Assembly: GCF_008704495.1 (NCBI RefSeq) | Contig: NZ_CP023699.1 | Coordinates: 4,464,001 to 4,528,000 of the forward strand | Source: Streptomyces kanamyceticus | Lineage (GTDB): Bacteria > Actinomycetota > Actinomycetes > Streptomycetales > Streptomycetaceae | Direction of reading: 5' to 3' | Length of the DNA: 64,000 bases | Shown: positions 1 through 8,296 of the stretch, one piece after another | How positions within the stretch are numbered: the first letter of the stretch is position 1 | Layout: the number at the start of each line of letters is the position of its first letter | Made by a program: the position numbers and the translations under genes | The notes under the pieces: generated by a model | Told to the model about the DNA's origin: nothing | What the model saw: the letters and a program-made list of their open reading frames with translations, nothing else | The model's database searches: none

Positions 1-368
1 CCCTCGGCACCGTCGCCGAGTCCATCGGCGGCGTCTACACCGGCAAGCTCGTCGGCGAACCCCTGCACGGCCCCGCCAAGGCGGAGGCCGTCCGCGCCCT
101 GTCCGCCGCCGAGGGCCTGGACCTGGCCCGCTGCGCCGCGTACAGCGACTCGCACAACGACATCCCGATGCTCTCGCTGGTCGGGCACCCGTACGCGATC
201 AACCCCGACGCCAAGCTGCGCAAGCACGCCCGCGAGCGGGACTGGCGGCTGCGCGACTACCGCACGGGCCGCAAGGCAGCGAAGGTCGGCATCCCGGCCG
301 CCGCGGGCGTCGGCGCCCTCGCGGGCGGCGCGGCCGCCGCGATCGCCCTGCACCGCCGCCGCCACTGA
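1..368 (+). CDS. HAD-IB family hydrolase, 3' part only
   Basis: The reading frame is open at the left window edge and ends at TGA 366-368. The visible 121 residues contain the C-terminal half of a SerB-like HAD phosphatase: a [11 protein letters not shown] segment, which is HAD motif IV with the acidic metal-binding pair, followed by [13 protein letters not shown], typical of HAD-IB (SerB/CicA-like) proteins. The tail ends in an Ala/Gly-rich hydrophobic stretch ([16 protein letters not shown]) followed by HRRRH, which could be a membrane-associated C-terminus. The catalytic DxDxT motif lies outside the window, so the substrate cannot be inferred. It lies 400 bp upstream of bldN, in the same direction. 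Confidence 0.85.
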   Translation, partial: LGTVAESIGGVYTGKLVGEPLHGPAKAEAVRALSAAEGLDLARCAAYSDSHNDIPMLSLVGHPYAINPDAKLRKHARERDWRLRDYRTGRKAAKVGIPAAAGVGALAGGAAAAIALHRRRH

Positions 369-542
369 ACGCCCCCGCACCACCACCGCACCGCCGCGGC
401 CACCGAACGCCATGAACCGCCGCCACTGAACGTGGTCGAGCGCACCCGGAAGTCACTGCGCAGCGCGCATTCCCTCGGTCCTACCCCGCCCCGTCTCCCG
501 CCAGTCCCGTTGGTTGAACTCGGCCACAAGACGCCCTGCGCG

Positions 543-557
543 GTGACGGAATGTGAA
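543..557. promoter_or_regulatory. Candidate BldD box upstream of bldN
   Basis: GTGACGGAATGTGAA keeps both outer half-sites (TnAC and GTnA) of the BldD consensus nTnACnC(A/T)GnGTnAn and misses two inner positions. bldN is an established BldD target in S. coelicolor. The rest of 369-768 has no gene. It holds a possible -10 (TATTCT, 673-678) inside an inverted repeat CGTTAT-N13-ATAACG (670-694), which could also be the promoter or an operator. The assignment is by eye. Confidence 0.4.
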
Positions 558-768
558 CTAATCCGATCAACAAACGCTCACTCTCTGGTACTTGATCAGG
601 CTCCGATCCGTAACAGAAGCGACGTAATCGATGATTTGAGCAACTGGGTGTAGCGCTGCCTGTACGAAGCGTTATTCTCCTCAGACGCATAACGGGACCG
701 CACACATCGCTACGAAGGGTGAACGGTCCCGCACTGCACGTGATGGAAGCTCTGCCTCTGGGAGTCCC

Positions 769-1563
769 GTGTACCCACACGTCGGGGTTGACGCCTCGGG
801 CCTGGCTACGCTGCGCGCAACGGTCATCGACCGCTTGCGCGGCTTCGTCCCCACCGCGTACGCCGTCCCCGCCGTCCCCGCCTTCGCCGTCCCCGCACCC
901 GCCGGGCCCTGCTATGTCCTGGCGGACGGCGGTGCGGCAGTCAGCAGACGGGCCCGTTCCGGCTCTGCCGCCACCGCCTCTACCCCCGCACCTCGCCGTC
1001 CCGCAGCGGACAGCGACAGCGCCCGCATGATGGACCTCGTCGAACGCGCCCAGGCCGGCGAGTCCGACGCGTTCGGCCGCCTCTACGACCAGTACAGCGA
1101 CACGGTCTACCGCTACATCTACTACCGCGTGGGCGGCAAGGCGACCGCCGAGGACCTCACCAGTGAGACCTTTCTGCGCGCCCTGCGCCGCATCGGCACC
1201 TTCACCTGGCAGGGCCGCGACTTCGGCGCCTGGCTGGTCACGATCGCCCGCAACCTGGTCGCCGACCACTTCAAATCGAGCCGCTTCCGCCTCGAAGTGA
1301 CCACCGGCGAGATGCTCGACGCCAACGAGGTCGAGCGCAGCCCCGAGGACTCCGTCCTGGAGTCCCTCTCGAACGCGGCACTCCTCGAAGCCGTGCGCCG
1401 ACTCAACCCCCAGCAGCAGGAGTGCGTCACCCTGCGCTTCCTCCAGGGCCTCTCCGTCGCGGAGACCGCGCGGGCCATGGGCAAGAACGAGGGCGCGATC
1501 AAGACCCTCCAGTACCGCGCGGTGCGCACCCTGGCCCGTCTCCTCCCGGACGACGCGCGCTAG
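769..1563 (+). CDS. bldN: Developmental ECF sigma factor BldN (pro-sigma)
   Basis: A 264-residue ECF sigma factor. Residues 1 to about 86 are an Ala/Pro-rich extension starting MYPHVGVDASGLATLRA. In S. coelicolor this pro-sequence is removed by proteolysis. The sigma core starts near Met87-Met88: region 2 is at about 98-165 (DAFGRLYDQYSDTVYRYIYY, AEDLTSETFLRALR) and region 4 at about 205-260 (LNPQQQECVTLRFLQGLSVAETARAMG with its helix-turn-helix). The GTG start at 769 has GGGAG at 760-764. In the family, BldN directs aerial-mycelium genes (chaplins, rodlins, bldM). The next gene encodes its anti-sigma factor. Identification rests on the distinctive N-terminus plus context. Confidence 0.95.
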   Translation: MYPHVGVDASGLATLRATVIDRLRGFVPTAYAVPAVPAFAVPAPAGPCYVLADGGAAVSRRARSGSAATASTPAPRRPAADSDSARMMDLVERAQAGESDAFGRLYDQYSDTVYRYIYYRVGGKATAEDLTSETFLRALRRIGTFTWQGRDFGAWLVTIARNLVADHFKSSRFRLEVTTGEMLDANEVERSPEDSVLESLSNAALLEAVRRLNPQQQECVTLRFLQGLSVAETARAMGKNEGAIKTLQYRAVRTLARLLPDDAR

Positions 1564-1811
1564 CGCTCCGTAATGCCCAACTCACCATCCGTGGCGGCCA
1601 GATGGCCGCCACGGCCCTTCCTCGATTCTTCGCGGTCCGATCATCTTTCGTCCGTAACCCAAGTGCCGAGACGCTCGTTGTGCGGGATGCAGGCTCCCTG
1701 TGGTCGCTCTCTGGCTACCTCTGCTCACTCGATCGTGTGCATGTGGTCAGGAGATGCAACCCTCAGGACCCCCTGGGGAGTCGACCGTCATGACGAGAGG
1801 AGGTGCCGCCA

Positions 1812-3029
1812 GTGATCGCGAACGTATCGGCCCACCGGCGGGCGAACGCCTTCGCCCAGGCCCTGGAGGAGCATTCCGACCAGGACCCGGCGGCCGAGCA
1901 GTCCGAAGAATCCACCACAGACCCCGGCCCACCCGAACCAGCCGCGCACGGCCGCATGCTGGCCGTGGCCGATGCCCTCGACGAGCTGCCCAAGCCTCAG
2001 CTCGACCCCGAGGTCAAGGTGGTCCAGCGCGCACAGCTGGTCGCCGCGATGGAGGCCATGTTCCTGGAGGGTGCCACCCCCGCGGTTCCCGAACAGCGCT
2101 CCCGCAAGGGAGCCCACCGAGCCTCCCTGCGGAAGCTGCGGCCACGATCCCGCCTGTCCAAGGGCATCGCGGCGGGCGGCCTCACCGTCGGCGTCGCGGC
2201 AGGAGCGTTCAGCGGCGTAGCAGCCGCCAGCTCCGACGCCCTCCCCGGCGACTCGTTGTACGGCCTCAAGCGCGGCATGGAAGACCTCAAGCTCGGCATG
2301 GCCGACGGCGACTCCGACCGAGGGCAGATCTACCTCGACCAGGCGTCGACCCGGCTGAACGAGGCCCGCAGACTCATGGAGCGCGGCCGCGCGGGCGCCC
2401 TCGACCACGAGTCGCTCGGCGAGATCAGGCGCGCCCTCTCCGGCATGAGGTACGACGCCACCGAGGGCCACCGCCTGCTCCACGAGGCGTACCAACGCGA
2501 CGGCTCGCTCGGCCCCATCCAGGCACTCTCCTCGTTCTCGCAGTCGCACCGCGAGAGCTGGAGCGACCTCCAGGGCCGCCTCCCGGTCCAGCTGGGCGAC
2601 GTGGGCGAAGAGGTCAACTCCGTCTTCGACGCCATAGACCAAGAGGTCGACCCGCTGCGCAGCCTGCTGCCACGGCCTCCTGCGAAGGGCGGGGCGCCCG
2701 GCCGGGCGCCCCGGAGCTCCCAGGGCGACGAAGGCCGCGAGCGGCACCCCTCCCAGGGCGCCGAGGGCACCGGCAGGCACCGCGGCAGCGCGGAGCACGA
2801 CAGCAAGCCGAAGCCCGCCGAGTCGAAGAGCCAGAGCGAGGGCCTGCTCGGCGGCGCGGGCGGCCTGCTCGACCCGCCGTCCGAGAAGAAGTCCACCCCG
2901 CCCCCCTCCTCCGACGGCGGGAGCAAGCCCGGCAAGGACAGCTCCACGGCCAAGCCGGACGTCACGCTGCCCCCGGTCCTGCCCGGCCTGCTGCCGGAGC
3001 TGGGCATCGACAGCGAGGACGTGAAGTAG
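1812..3029 (+). CDS. rsbN: Anti-sigma factor RsbN for BldN
   Basis: A 405-residue membrane protein. GTG 1812 is chosen because GAGAGGAGG (1795-1803) sits 8 nt before it. The in-frame GTG at 1803 overlaps that ribosome site. The N-terminal ~110 residues are cytoplasmic and acidic and would hold the sigma-binding domain. A hydrophobic segment lies at about 117-138. The extracytoplasmic part (SSDALPGDSLYGLKRGMEDLKL onward) matches the DUF5667 type domain of RsbN proteins, followed by a low-complexity Gly/Ser/Pro/Lys tail. In Streptomyces RsbN sequesters BldN, and rsbN itself is a BldN target. Context immediately downstream of bldN is decisive. Confidence 0.9.
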   Translation: MIANVSAHRRANAFAQALEEHSDQDPAAEQSEESTTDPGPPEPAAHGRMLAVADALDELPKPQLDPEVKVVQRAQLVAAMEAMFLEGATPAVPEQRSRKGAHRASLRKLRPRSRLSKGIAAGGLTVGVAAGAFSGVAAASSDALPGDSLYGLKRGMEDLKLGMADGDSDRGQIYLDQASTRLNEARRLMERGRAGALDHESLGEIRRALSGMRYDATEGHRLLHEAYQRDGSLGPIQALSSFSQSHRESWSDLQGRLPVQLGDVGEEVNSVFDAIDQEVDPLRSLLPRPPAKGGAPGRAPRSSQGDEGRERHPSQGAEGTGRHRGSAEHDSKPKPAESKSQSEGLLGGAGGLLDPPSEKKSTPPPSSDGGSKPGKDSSTAKPDVTLPPVLPGLLPELGIDSEDVK

Positions 3030-3046
3030 CGCGCGGCGGTTTTCCG

Positions 3047-3094
3047 TACGTCGATGGGGCGCTCTCCCCCGTGGGAGAGCGCCCCATCGACGTA
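3047..3094. terminator. Bidirectional terminator between rsbN and acyltransferase
   Basis: A perfect 22-bp stem (3047-3068 with 3073-3094; arms begin TACGTCGATGGGG) with a 4-nt loop lies between the convergent stop codons of rsbN (3029) and the acyltransferase (3129). There is no U-run, which is common for Streptomyces terminators. Confidence 0.85.
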
Positions 3095-3128
3095 TGCCGT
3101 CTCTGTACGCCGTGGCTATTTGTCGCGG

Positions 3129-4202
3129 CTAGAAGAACACCGAACGCCGCTGCACCAGCAGCTTGTACAGCGAGTGCTGGATCTGCTCGCGCACCTGATC
3201 GGTCAGGTTGAACATCAGCATCGGGTCCTCCGCCGCCTCCGGCGGATATCCGTCCGTCGGGATCGGCTCCCCGAACTGGATCGTCCACTTCGTCGGCAGC
3301 GGCACCGCGCCCAGCGGACCGAGCCACGGGAACGTGGGCGTGATCGGGAAGTACGGGAACCCGAGCACCCGCGCCAGGGTCTTCGCGTTGCCGATCATCG
3401 GGTAGATCTCCTCCGCCCCGACGATCGAGCACGGCACGATCGGCGACCCCGTGCGCAGCGCCGTCGAGACGAAGCCGCCGCGCCCGAACCGCTGCAGCTT
3501 GTACCGCTCGCTGAACGGCTTCCCGATGCCCTTGAAGCCCTCCGGCATCACCCCGACGAGCTCGCCCCGCTCCAGGAGCCGCTCCGCGTCCTCCGCGCAG
3601 GCCAGGGTGTGCCCCGCCTTGCGGGCGAGCTCGTTGACCACCGGCAGCATGAAGACGAGGTCGGCGGCGAGCAGCCGCAGATGCCGTTCCTGGGGATGGT
3701 TGTCGTGCACGGCGACCTGCATCATCAGGCCGTCGAGCGGCAGCGTCCCCGAGTGGTTGGCGACGATCAGCGCCCCGCCGTCGGCGGGGATGTTCTCGAT
3801 GCCCTTCACCTCGACCCGGAAGTACTTCTCGTAGAAGGGCCTGAGCAGGGACATCAGGACCTGGTCGGTGAGCTCCTCGTCGTAGCCGAAGTCATCGACC
3901 TCGTACTCCCCGGTGAGCCGCCTGCGCAGGAACGAGAGCCCGCCCGCGATCCGCCGGTCCCACCCGCCGCGGCGCGGCCCCGGCACGGCCCCGCCCGGCC
4001 CCCGCACCGCCCGCTCCGTATCGGCCTGCCCGTCCAGCGGTCCGTCGTCCTGCTGCCCGTCCTGCTGTCCGGGCAGCGCCTTGACCTCGCTCACCGCCAC
4101 GGGATCGCCCGCGCGCCGGGGCGCTGACCTGCGGCGCGCGGAGCGCTGCGCACTCCCGCGCGAACGGTCGTCGTCGAACGGAATGACCTTGGCGTCCGCC
4201 AT
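3129..4202 (-). CDS. Lysophospholipid acyltransferase family protein (PlsC-like)
   Basis: A 357-residue protein. After a basic, Pro/Gln-rich N-terminal extension of about 95 residues comes a PlsC-type domain with the catalytic NHSGTLPLD (HX4D) motif and a later MPEGFKGIGKPFSERY segment corresponding to the substrate-binding EG motif. These enzymes acylate lyso- or glycero-phospholipids at the inner membrane face; the exact acceptor is unknown. ATG 4202 follows GAGGAG in the mRNA. The upstream epimerase ends at 4217, so the two genes are probably one operon. The same pairing of epimerase and acyltransferase is common in actinomycetes. Confidence 0.85.
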   Translation of the reverse strand: MADAKVIPFDDDRSRGSAQRSARRRSAPRRAGDPVAVSEVKALPGQQDGQQDDGPLDGQADTERAVRGPGGAVPGPRRGGWDRRIAGGLSFLRRRLTGEYEVDDFGYDEELTDQVLMSLLRPFYEKYFRVEVKGIENIPADGGALIVANHSGTLPLDGLMMQVAVHDNHPQERHLRLLAADLVFMLPVVNELARKAGHTLACAEDAERLLERGELVGVMPEGFKGIGKPFSERYKLQRFGRGGFVSTALRTGSPIVPCSIVGAEEIYPMIGNAKTLARVLGFPYFPITPTFPWLGPLGAVPLPTKWTIQFGEPIPTDGYPPEAAEDPMLMFNLTDQVREQIQHSLYKLLVQRRSVFF

Positions 4203-4216
4203 CGTTGACGCTCTCC

Positions 4217-5266
4217 TCAGTTGGCGCTCTGGTGGCCGCCCGCGAGGGGCAGCGCGGCGATCCGGTCGACTGCCCCCGCGAGGGCACTGGGCGGCAGGAG
4301 TCCGGGACCCCGGCTGCGTACGAAGTCCGCGAAGGTCTCCGCGGTCGTGTACTTCGGCCTGAACCCCAGTGTCTCGCGCATCTGCCGGGTGGCCACGACC
4401 CTGCCGTGGGTGAGCAGCCTGATCTGCTCCGGCGAGAAGTCCGTCATGCTCAGCGTGCGCAGCGCGGAGCCGACCCAGGTGACGGCCGGCAGGAACAGCG
4501 GGACCGTGGGGCGGCCAAGCCGCCGCGAGCACTGCGAGAGCAGCAGCTGGCCGTCGCCCGCGATGTTGAACGTGCCGCTGTTGAGCGTGGCGCGCCGCGG
4601 TTCGTGCGAGGCGAGGCGGAGCACCTCGATCGCGTCGTCCTCGTGGACGAACTGGAGGCGCGGGTCGTAGCCGAACACGGTCGGCAGGACCGGCAGCGAG
4701 AAGTACTCGGCGAGCGGGGACTCCGCGGCGGGCCCGAGGATGTTCGCGAAGCGCAGCACGCACACCGCGACGTCGGGACGGCGCCGCGCGAAGCCGCGCA
4801 CATAGCCCTCGACCTCGACGGTGTCCTTGGCGAAGCCGCCGCTGGGCAGGGACTTGGGGGGCGTGGTCTCCGTGAAGACGGCGGGGTCGCGCGGCGCCGA
4901 GCCGTACACGCTGGTGCTCGACTTCACCACGAGCCGCTGCACGGTCGGCGACTTCTGGCAGGCGCCGAGCAGCTGCATGGTGCCGATGACGTTGGTCTCC
5001 TTGACCGTGCCCCGGCCGCCCCTGCCTATCGCGGTGGCCGTCACGTCCATGTGCACGACCGTGTTCACGGCGTACTCGGCGAGCACCTTGGCGATCGCGG
5101 GCTGCCTGATGTCGGCCTGGACGAAGTCGGCGCCGCCCAGATGGTGCTCGGGCGGGACCGCGTCGACGGCGATCACCCGGTCGACCTCGGGATCTCGCTG
5201 GACGCGCCGGACGAACCGTCCGCCCAGCTGCCGGGCCACTCCGGTCACGAGCACGACCTTGCCCAA
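4217..5266 (-). CDS. NAD-dependent epimerase/dehydratase (extended SDR)
   Basis: About 349 residues. It starts with a Rossmann dinucleotide-binding motif (VVLVTGVARQLGGR), then DAVPPEHHLGGADFVQADI, a conserved VVHMDVTAT strand, and a SSTSVYG segment holding the catalytic Tyr region of extended SDR enzymes. The substrate is probably a nucleotide sugar, but this is not determinable. The TTG at 5266 (LGKVVLVTG) is the best start, placed directly before the Rossmann motif and preceded by an AAAGGCAGG purine-rich stretch. The frame stays open further upstream but has no good start there. The gene lies 14 nt before the acyltransferase ATG. Confidence 0.8.
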   Translation of the reverse strand: MGKVVLVTGVARQLGGRFVRRVQRDPEVDRVIAVDAVPPEHHLGGADFVQADIRQPAIAKVLAEYAVNTVVHMDVTATAIGRGGRGTVKETNVIGTMQLLGACQKSPTVQRLVVKSSTSVYGSAPRDPAVFTETTPPKSLPSGGFAKDTVEVEGYVRGFARRRPDVAVCVLRFANILGPAAESPLAEYFSLPVLPTVFGYDPRLQFVHEDDAIEVLRLASHEPRRATLNSGTFNIAGDGQLLLSQCSRRLGRPTVPLFLPAVTWVGSALRTLSMTDFSPEQIRLLTHGRVVATRQMRETLGFRPKYTTAETFADFVRSRGPGLLPPSALAGAVDRIAALPLAGGHQSAN

Positions 5267-5425
5267 GATCAGCGCCTGCCTTTCCCCAACCCCACGTGTG
5301 TCACGGCCCACGCTAGCGGGTGGATGTTGCGCTGTGATGACTGTGCGCTGCGGGAAGTGACGACGGACACAGGTGAACGTACGGACCAAGTTGCCCGGGT
5401 ACCCGCCGCATGCCCTGAAAAACAG

Positions 5426-5459
5426 CGAAGCCCTCCCGCCGAACGGCGGGAGGGCTTCG
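5426..5459 (-). terminator. Intrinsic terminator after bS22
   Basis: A 15-bp stem (CGAAGCCCTCCCGCC with GGCGGGAGGGCTTCG) with a GAAC/GTTC loop. Read on the minus strand it is followed by CTGTTTTTC, so it fits termination of the bS22 transcript ending at 5483. Confidence 0.85.
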
Positions 5460-5482
5460 AAACACGCTGTTACAGCGGCCGC

Positions 5483-5581
5483 TTACTTCTTGTTGCGACG
5501 CTGAACGCGAGTGCGCTTCAGCAGCTTGCGGTGCTTCTTCTTGGCCATCCGCTTACGCCGCTTCTTGATAACAGAGCCCAC
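5483..5581 (-). CDS. Small ribosomal protein bS22 (AURKAIP1/COX24 domain)
   Basis: A 32-residue very basic peptide, [20 protein letters not shown] followed by [12 protein letters not shown]. It is nearly identical to the actinobacterial COX24/AURKAIP1-domain peptide that cryo-EM of mycobacterial ribosomes placed in the small subunit as bS22. GTG 5581 is preceded by GAGGGTAGTC as ribosome site, and a terminator follows at 5426-5459, so it is a monocistronic gene. It is below most gene-finder length limits. 5582-5740 holds no other gene. Confidence 0.93.
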   Translation of the reverse strand: MGSVIKKRRKRMAKKKHRKLLKRTRVQRRNKK

Positions 5582-5740
5582 GACTACCCTCGCTCACTTC
5601 TCTTCACTAAGTGCGGGGCAGCAGACTGGGCCCACACGACCTACGTCGGCCTAGCCTACCCGCCCCCGCGTGAGGGACGTAATCGAGGTCCGATGGCCCC
5701 TGCTGGACCCTTGCGGCGAGGGGCCCGAAGGCCCCTGCGC

Positions 5741-5950
5741 TCAACCTGCCTCGACCCCCACATACGACTCGCGGAGGTACTCGTGAACCGCCTGCTCCGG
5801 AACCCGGAAGGACCTTCCGACCCGGATGGCGGGCAGATGACCGCTGTGCACCAGCCGGTACACGGTCATCTTGGACACTCGCATCACCGAGGCGACTTCC
5901 GCCACGGTCAGAAACTGAACCTCGTTCAGCGGCCTCTGCTCTGCAGCCAT
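5741..5950 (-). CDS. bdtA: Helix-turn-helix protein BdtA (excisionase/BldC-like MerR fold)
   Basis: A 69-residue protein starting MAAEQRPLNEVQFLTVAEVA. FLTVAEVASVMRVSKMTVYRL is the winged helix-turn-helix of the excisionase/BldC class, followed by the wing LPAIRVGRSFRVPEQAVHEYL. ATG 5950 has AGGTGGGG upstream; the extra in-frame start at 5986 lacks this support. Position between bldN and trpS matches SCO3328, named bdtA (BldD target A). Such proteins bind DNA cooperatively as head-to-tail oligomers in the BldC case; the function of BdtA itself is not established. A candidate BldD box lies about 50 bp upstream. Confidence 0.85.
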   Translation of the reverse strand: MAAEQRPLNEVQFLTVAEVASVMRVSKMTVYRLVHSGHLPAIRVGRSFRVPEQAVHEYLRESYVGVEAG

Positions 5951-6001
5951 GACACCCCACCTGAACCTTCCGCACATGACGGGCACCGGCTTCCCCTTCC
6001 G

Positions 6002-6016
6002 GTGACTCTTCGTCTC
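6002..6016. promoter_or_regulatory. Candidate BldD box and promoter of bdtA
   Basis: GTGACTCTTCGTCTC matches eight of ten defined positions of the BldD consensus. On the minus strand a TAGTCT -10 hexamer lies at 6033-6038, so the box would sit just downstream of the transcription start, a repressing position. bdtA is a published BldD target in S. coelicolor, but I cannot confirm that this is the footprinted site. Confidence 0.4.
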
Positions 6017-6082
6017 TGCGCGCTCACTCCCCAGACTAGGGGCGGATGATGCGAGTGGGGAAGAGGAGTAGCGATCGGCCGC

Positions 6083-6898
6083 CTACTGTGACAGACACGC
6101 TCGATTGAGTACATAGCGAGTAAGCGGTCGGTAGTAATCAGACCGCACAGCGTCATCAAGCGGAACGACGACGGACACCTGCCCCTCGGCCTCTCCGACG
6201 AACAGCGCGGGATCGTCCGTATCCGCCAGACCGATCGCCTCAAACCCCAGCTGACCTGCTCCGCAGACCCATCCGTGGTCCCCGACGACCAGCTCGGGAA
6301 GCGGTCCGCCGGCCTCCGCAGCGGCGTCCAGGACCGCTCGAACCGGGAGTGGTGAGTGGGTGTGTGCGCCGGTGCCACTCCCGGCGGGACGCACGCCGGG
6401 TTCGCGCACCAGCGCGACTCCTTGTACGTAGTCAAGGTTGTACGTGCGTAGGCCAAACCGGGTCGTTATGTCGACACTGTTGCCCTGCGCGGGGGTGAGG
6501 ACGGTGCATCCCGCCGCCGACAACGCGTCCGCCAACGCGGCGTAGAACCCGAGGAGTCGGTGCGGATGACCGGTCCCGAAGAGCACGGGGAGCCGCCGCC
6601 GCGCCGCGTCCGCGAGCCGCTCGGAGAAGGCGTCGAGCGCCGTCAACGTCCGCTCGGGATCGATGACATCGGCTCCCGTAGTGTGCCGCGGGTCCGCCGA
6701 GACCCCGCACTTGTCGGCCATCAGCCGCAACAGATCACCGGGCCCCCAACACCACTCGGGGTCGAGCCCGAGGAGTATCCGGGGGTCCCGCGCCGCGAAG
6801 AGCCGATAGCTCCGCAGACTCTCTTCCCGCGAGGTGGCCACAGGCCCGGCCAACCGAGCCGCCAACAGATGCGCCCGCAGCGCTCCGGTGCTCAACAC
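6083..6898 (-). CDS. Conserved actinobacterial phosphatase-like protein
   Basis: A 271-residue soluble protein beginning MLSTGALRAHLLAARLAG from GTG 6898. Homologues in Streptomyces are usually annotated simply as phosphatase. I see the conserved stretches LFGTGHPHRLLGFYAAL, VLTPAQGNSVDITTRFG and ELVVGDHGWVCGAGQLGFEAIGLADTDDPAL. The last has the GDHG and DTDDP acidic motifs that could bind metal. No classical HAD or PP2C signature is visible, so the activity is uncertain. No Shine-Dalgarno precedes the start; CAGCAT lies 7 nt before GTG, a weak leaderless promoter candidate. Confidence 0.7.
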   Translation of the reverse strand: MLSTGALRAHLLAARLAGPVATSREESLRSYRLFAARDPRILLGLDPEWCWGPGDLLRLMADKCGVSADPRHTTGADVIDPERTLTALDAFSERLADAARRRLPVLFGTGHPHRLLGFYAALADALSAAGCTVLTPAQGNSVDITTRFGLRTYNLDYVQGVALVREPGVRPAGSGTGAHTHSPLPVRAVLDAAAEAGGPLPELVVGDHGWVCGAGQLGFEAIGLADTDDPALFVGEAEGQVSVVVPLDDAVRSDYYRPLTRYVLNRACLSQ

Positions 6899-7017
6899 GC
6901 AGCCGATGCTGCTGCATCACGACCCTCGCAACCCGAAAAACCCCGAAAAACCCCCACAGTTGGGCTAACAGGACCACAATGCGGCACGCTGTCCCAGCCC
7001 TTCGGGCGTGCAGTCAT

Positions 7018-7090
7018 CAGCCCCTCCGTCGCGGAGGTAATTCAGCCCCTCCGGCGTTTGAGGAGCGGGGTCTGGGGCGGAGCCCCAGGA
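7018..7090. repeat. Dispersed intergenic repeat
   Basis: Two short hairpins (CCTCCGTCGCGGAGG and TCTGGGGCGGAGCCCCAGG) flank CAGCCCCTCCGGCGTTTGAG, a phrase I recognise as recurring between genes across Streptomyces chromosomes. It lies in the 222-bp gap 6899-7120 downstream of acuC, where it may act as a terminator. No gene is visible in the gap. Confidence 0.6.
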
Positions 7091-7120
7091 TCGCCGAGCA
7101 CCCCGGCACCGACCCAAGCG

Positions 7121-8296
7121 TCAAGCCAGCAGCCCTCGCAGAGGAAACACGGCCCGCCGAGCCGCAAGCACGGCCTGATCAAGACGGTCGGCGGGGTCAT
7201 AACCCGACTCCCACCCCTTCCAGCCCACCGGCCACCGCCCATCCGTCATCCGCCCCGGCCCCAACTGCCGCGTCCGCGCATACACTTCCTGCCGCCAGCT
7301 CTCGGGAATCATCGCCGTGGGCTCGACCGGCCGCCCCGCGGCGATGCCGACCAGATGCGCCCACGACCGCGGCACCACGTCCACCACGGCGTACCCCCCG
7401 CCCCCGAGCGCGACCCACCGCCCCTCGGCGTACTCATGGGCCAGCTCGTGACAGGCGACCTGCACGGCCCGCTGCGCGTCCAGCGATACGGCGAGGTGGG
7501 CGAGCGGATCCTCGAAGTGCGTGTCGGCCCCGTGCTGCGTCACCAGGACCTGTGGCCGGAACTCCGCGAGCAGCTCGGGCACCACGGCGTGGAACGCCCG
7601 CACCCAGCCCGCGTCCCCGGTCCCCGCGGGCAGCGCGACATTGACCGCCGAACCCTCCGCGACGGACCCCGCGCCCGTCTCCTCGGGCCACCCGGTCCCG
7701 GGGAAGAGCGTCCGCGGATGCTCGTGCAGGGAGACGGTCAGCACCCGGGGGTCCTCCCAGAACGCCGCCTGCACCCCGTCACCGTGATGCACGTCCACAT
7801 CCACGTACGCCACACGCTCCGCGCCCAGTTCGAGCAGCCTGGCGATGGCCAGCGCGGCGTCGTTGTAGACGCAGAAGCCCGACGCGGCCCCGGGCATGGC
7901 GTGGTGCAGCCCGCCCGCGAAGTTCACCGCGTGCAGGGCCTCGCCGCGCCACACCGCCTCGGCCGCTCCCACCGACTGCCCGGCGATCAGCGCGGAGGCC
8001 TCGTGCATCCCGGCGAAGGCCGGATCGTCCTCCGTACCGAGGCCGTACTCCCCGAGCGCGGACTCGGGGTCGGCGGACGCGGCCTTGACCGCGTCCACAT
8101 AGTCCTCGCGATGCACGAGCCGCAGCGTCGAATCACCGGCACGCTTGGCCGCGACCACGTCCAGCTCCTGGTCGAGCCCGAAGGCACCGACGAGACTTCG
8201 GGTCAGCGCGAGTCTCACCGGGTCCATGGGGTGACCCGGGCCGAAGTCATAGCCCGTTACTGCTTCGTCCCACATCAGCTGTGCGCGGCCGCTCAT
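7121..8296 (-). CDS. acuC: AcuC-type histone deacetylase family protein
   Basis: A 391-residue arginase/deacetylase-fold enzyme. Family motifs in order are NFAGGLHHAMPG (catalytic His pair), YVDVDVHHGDGVQ (zinc-ligand Asp/His), TGWPEETG, VTQHGADTHFEDPL (second Asp ligand) and LGGGGYAVVDVVPRSW (transition-state Tyr). AcuC enzymes remove acetyl groups from protein lysines, notably acetyl-CoA synthetase in Bacillus. ATG 8296 is preferred over GTG 8305 because TACGGT (8304-8309 on the minus strand) is exactly 7 nt upstream and no ribosome site is visible, predicting a leaderless mRNA. The start lies inside the 3' end of the upstream MFS gene, a 50-nt overlap. Confidence 0.88.
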   Translation of the reverse strand: MSGRAQLMWDEAVTGYDFGPGHPMDPVRLALTRSLVGAFGLDQELDVVAAKRAGDSTLRLVHREDYVDAVKAASADPESALGEYGLGTEDDPAFAGMHEASALIAGQSVGAAEAVWRGEALHAVNFAGGLHHAMPGAASGFCVYNDAALAIARLLELGAERVAYVDVDVHHGDGVQAAFWEDPRVLTVSLHEHPRTLFPGTGWPEETGAGSVAEGSAVNVALPAGTGDAGWVRAFHAVVPELLAEFRPQVLVTQHGADTHFEDPLAHLAVSLDAQRAVQVACHELAHEYAEGRWVALGGGGYAVVDVVPRSWAHLVGIAAGRPVEPTAMIPESWRQEVYARTRQLGPGRMTDGRWPVGWKGWESGYDPADRLDQAVLAARRAVFPLRGLLA

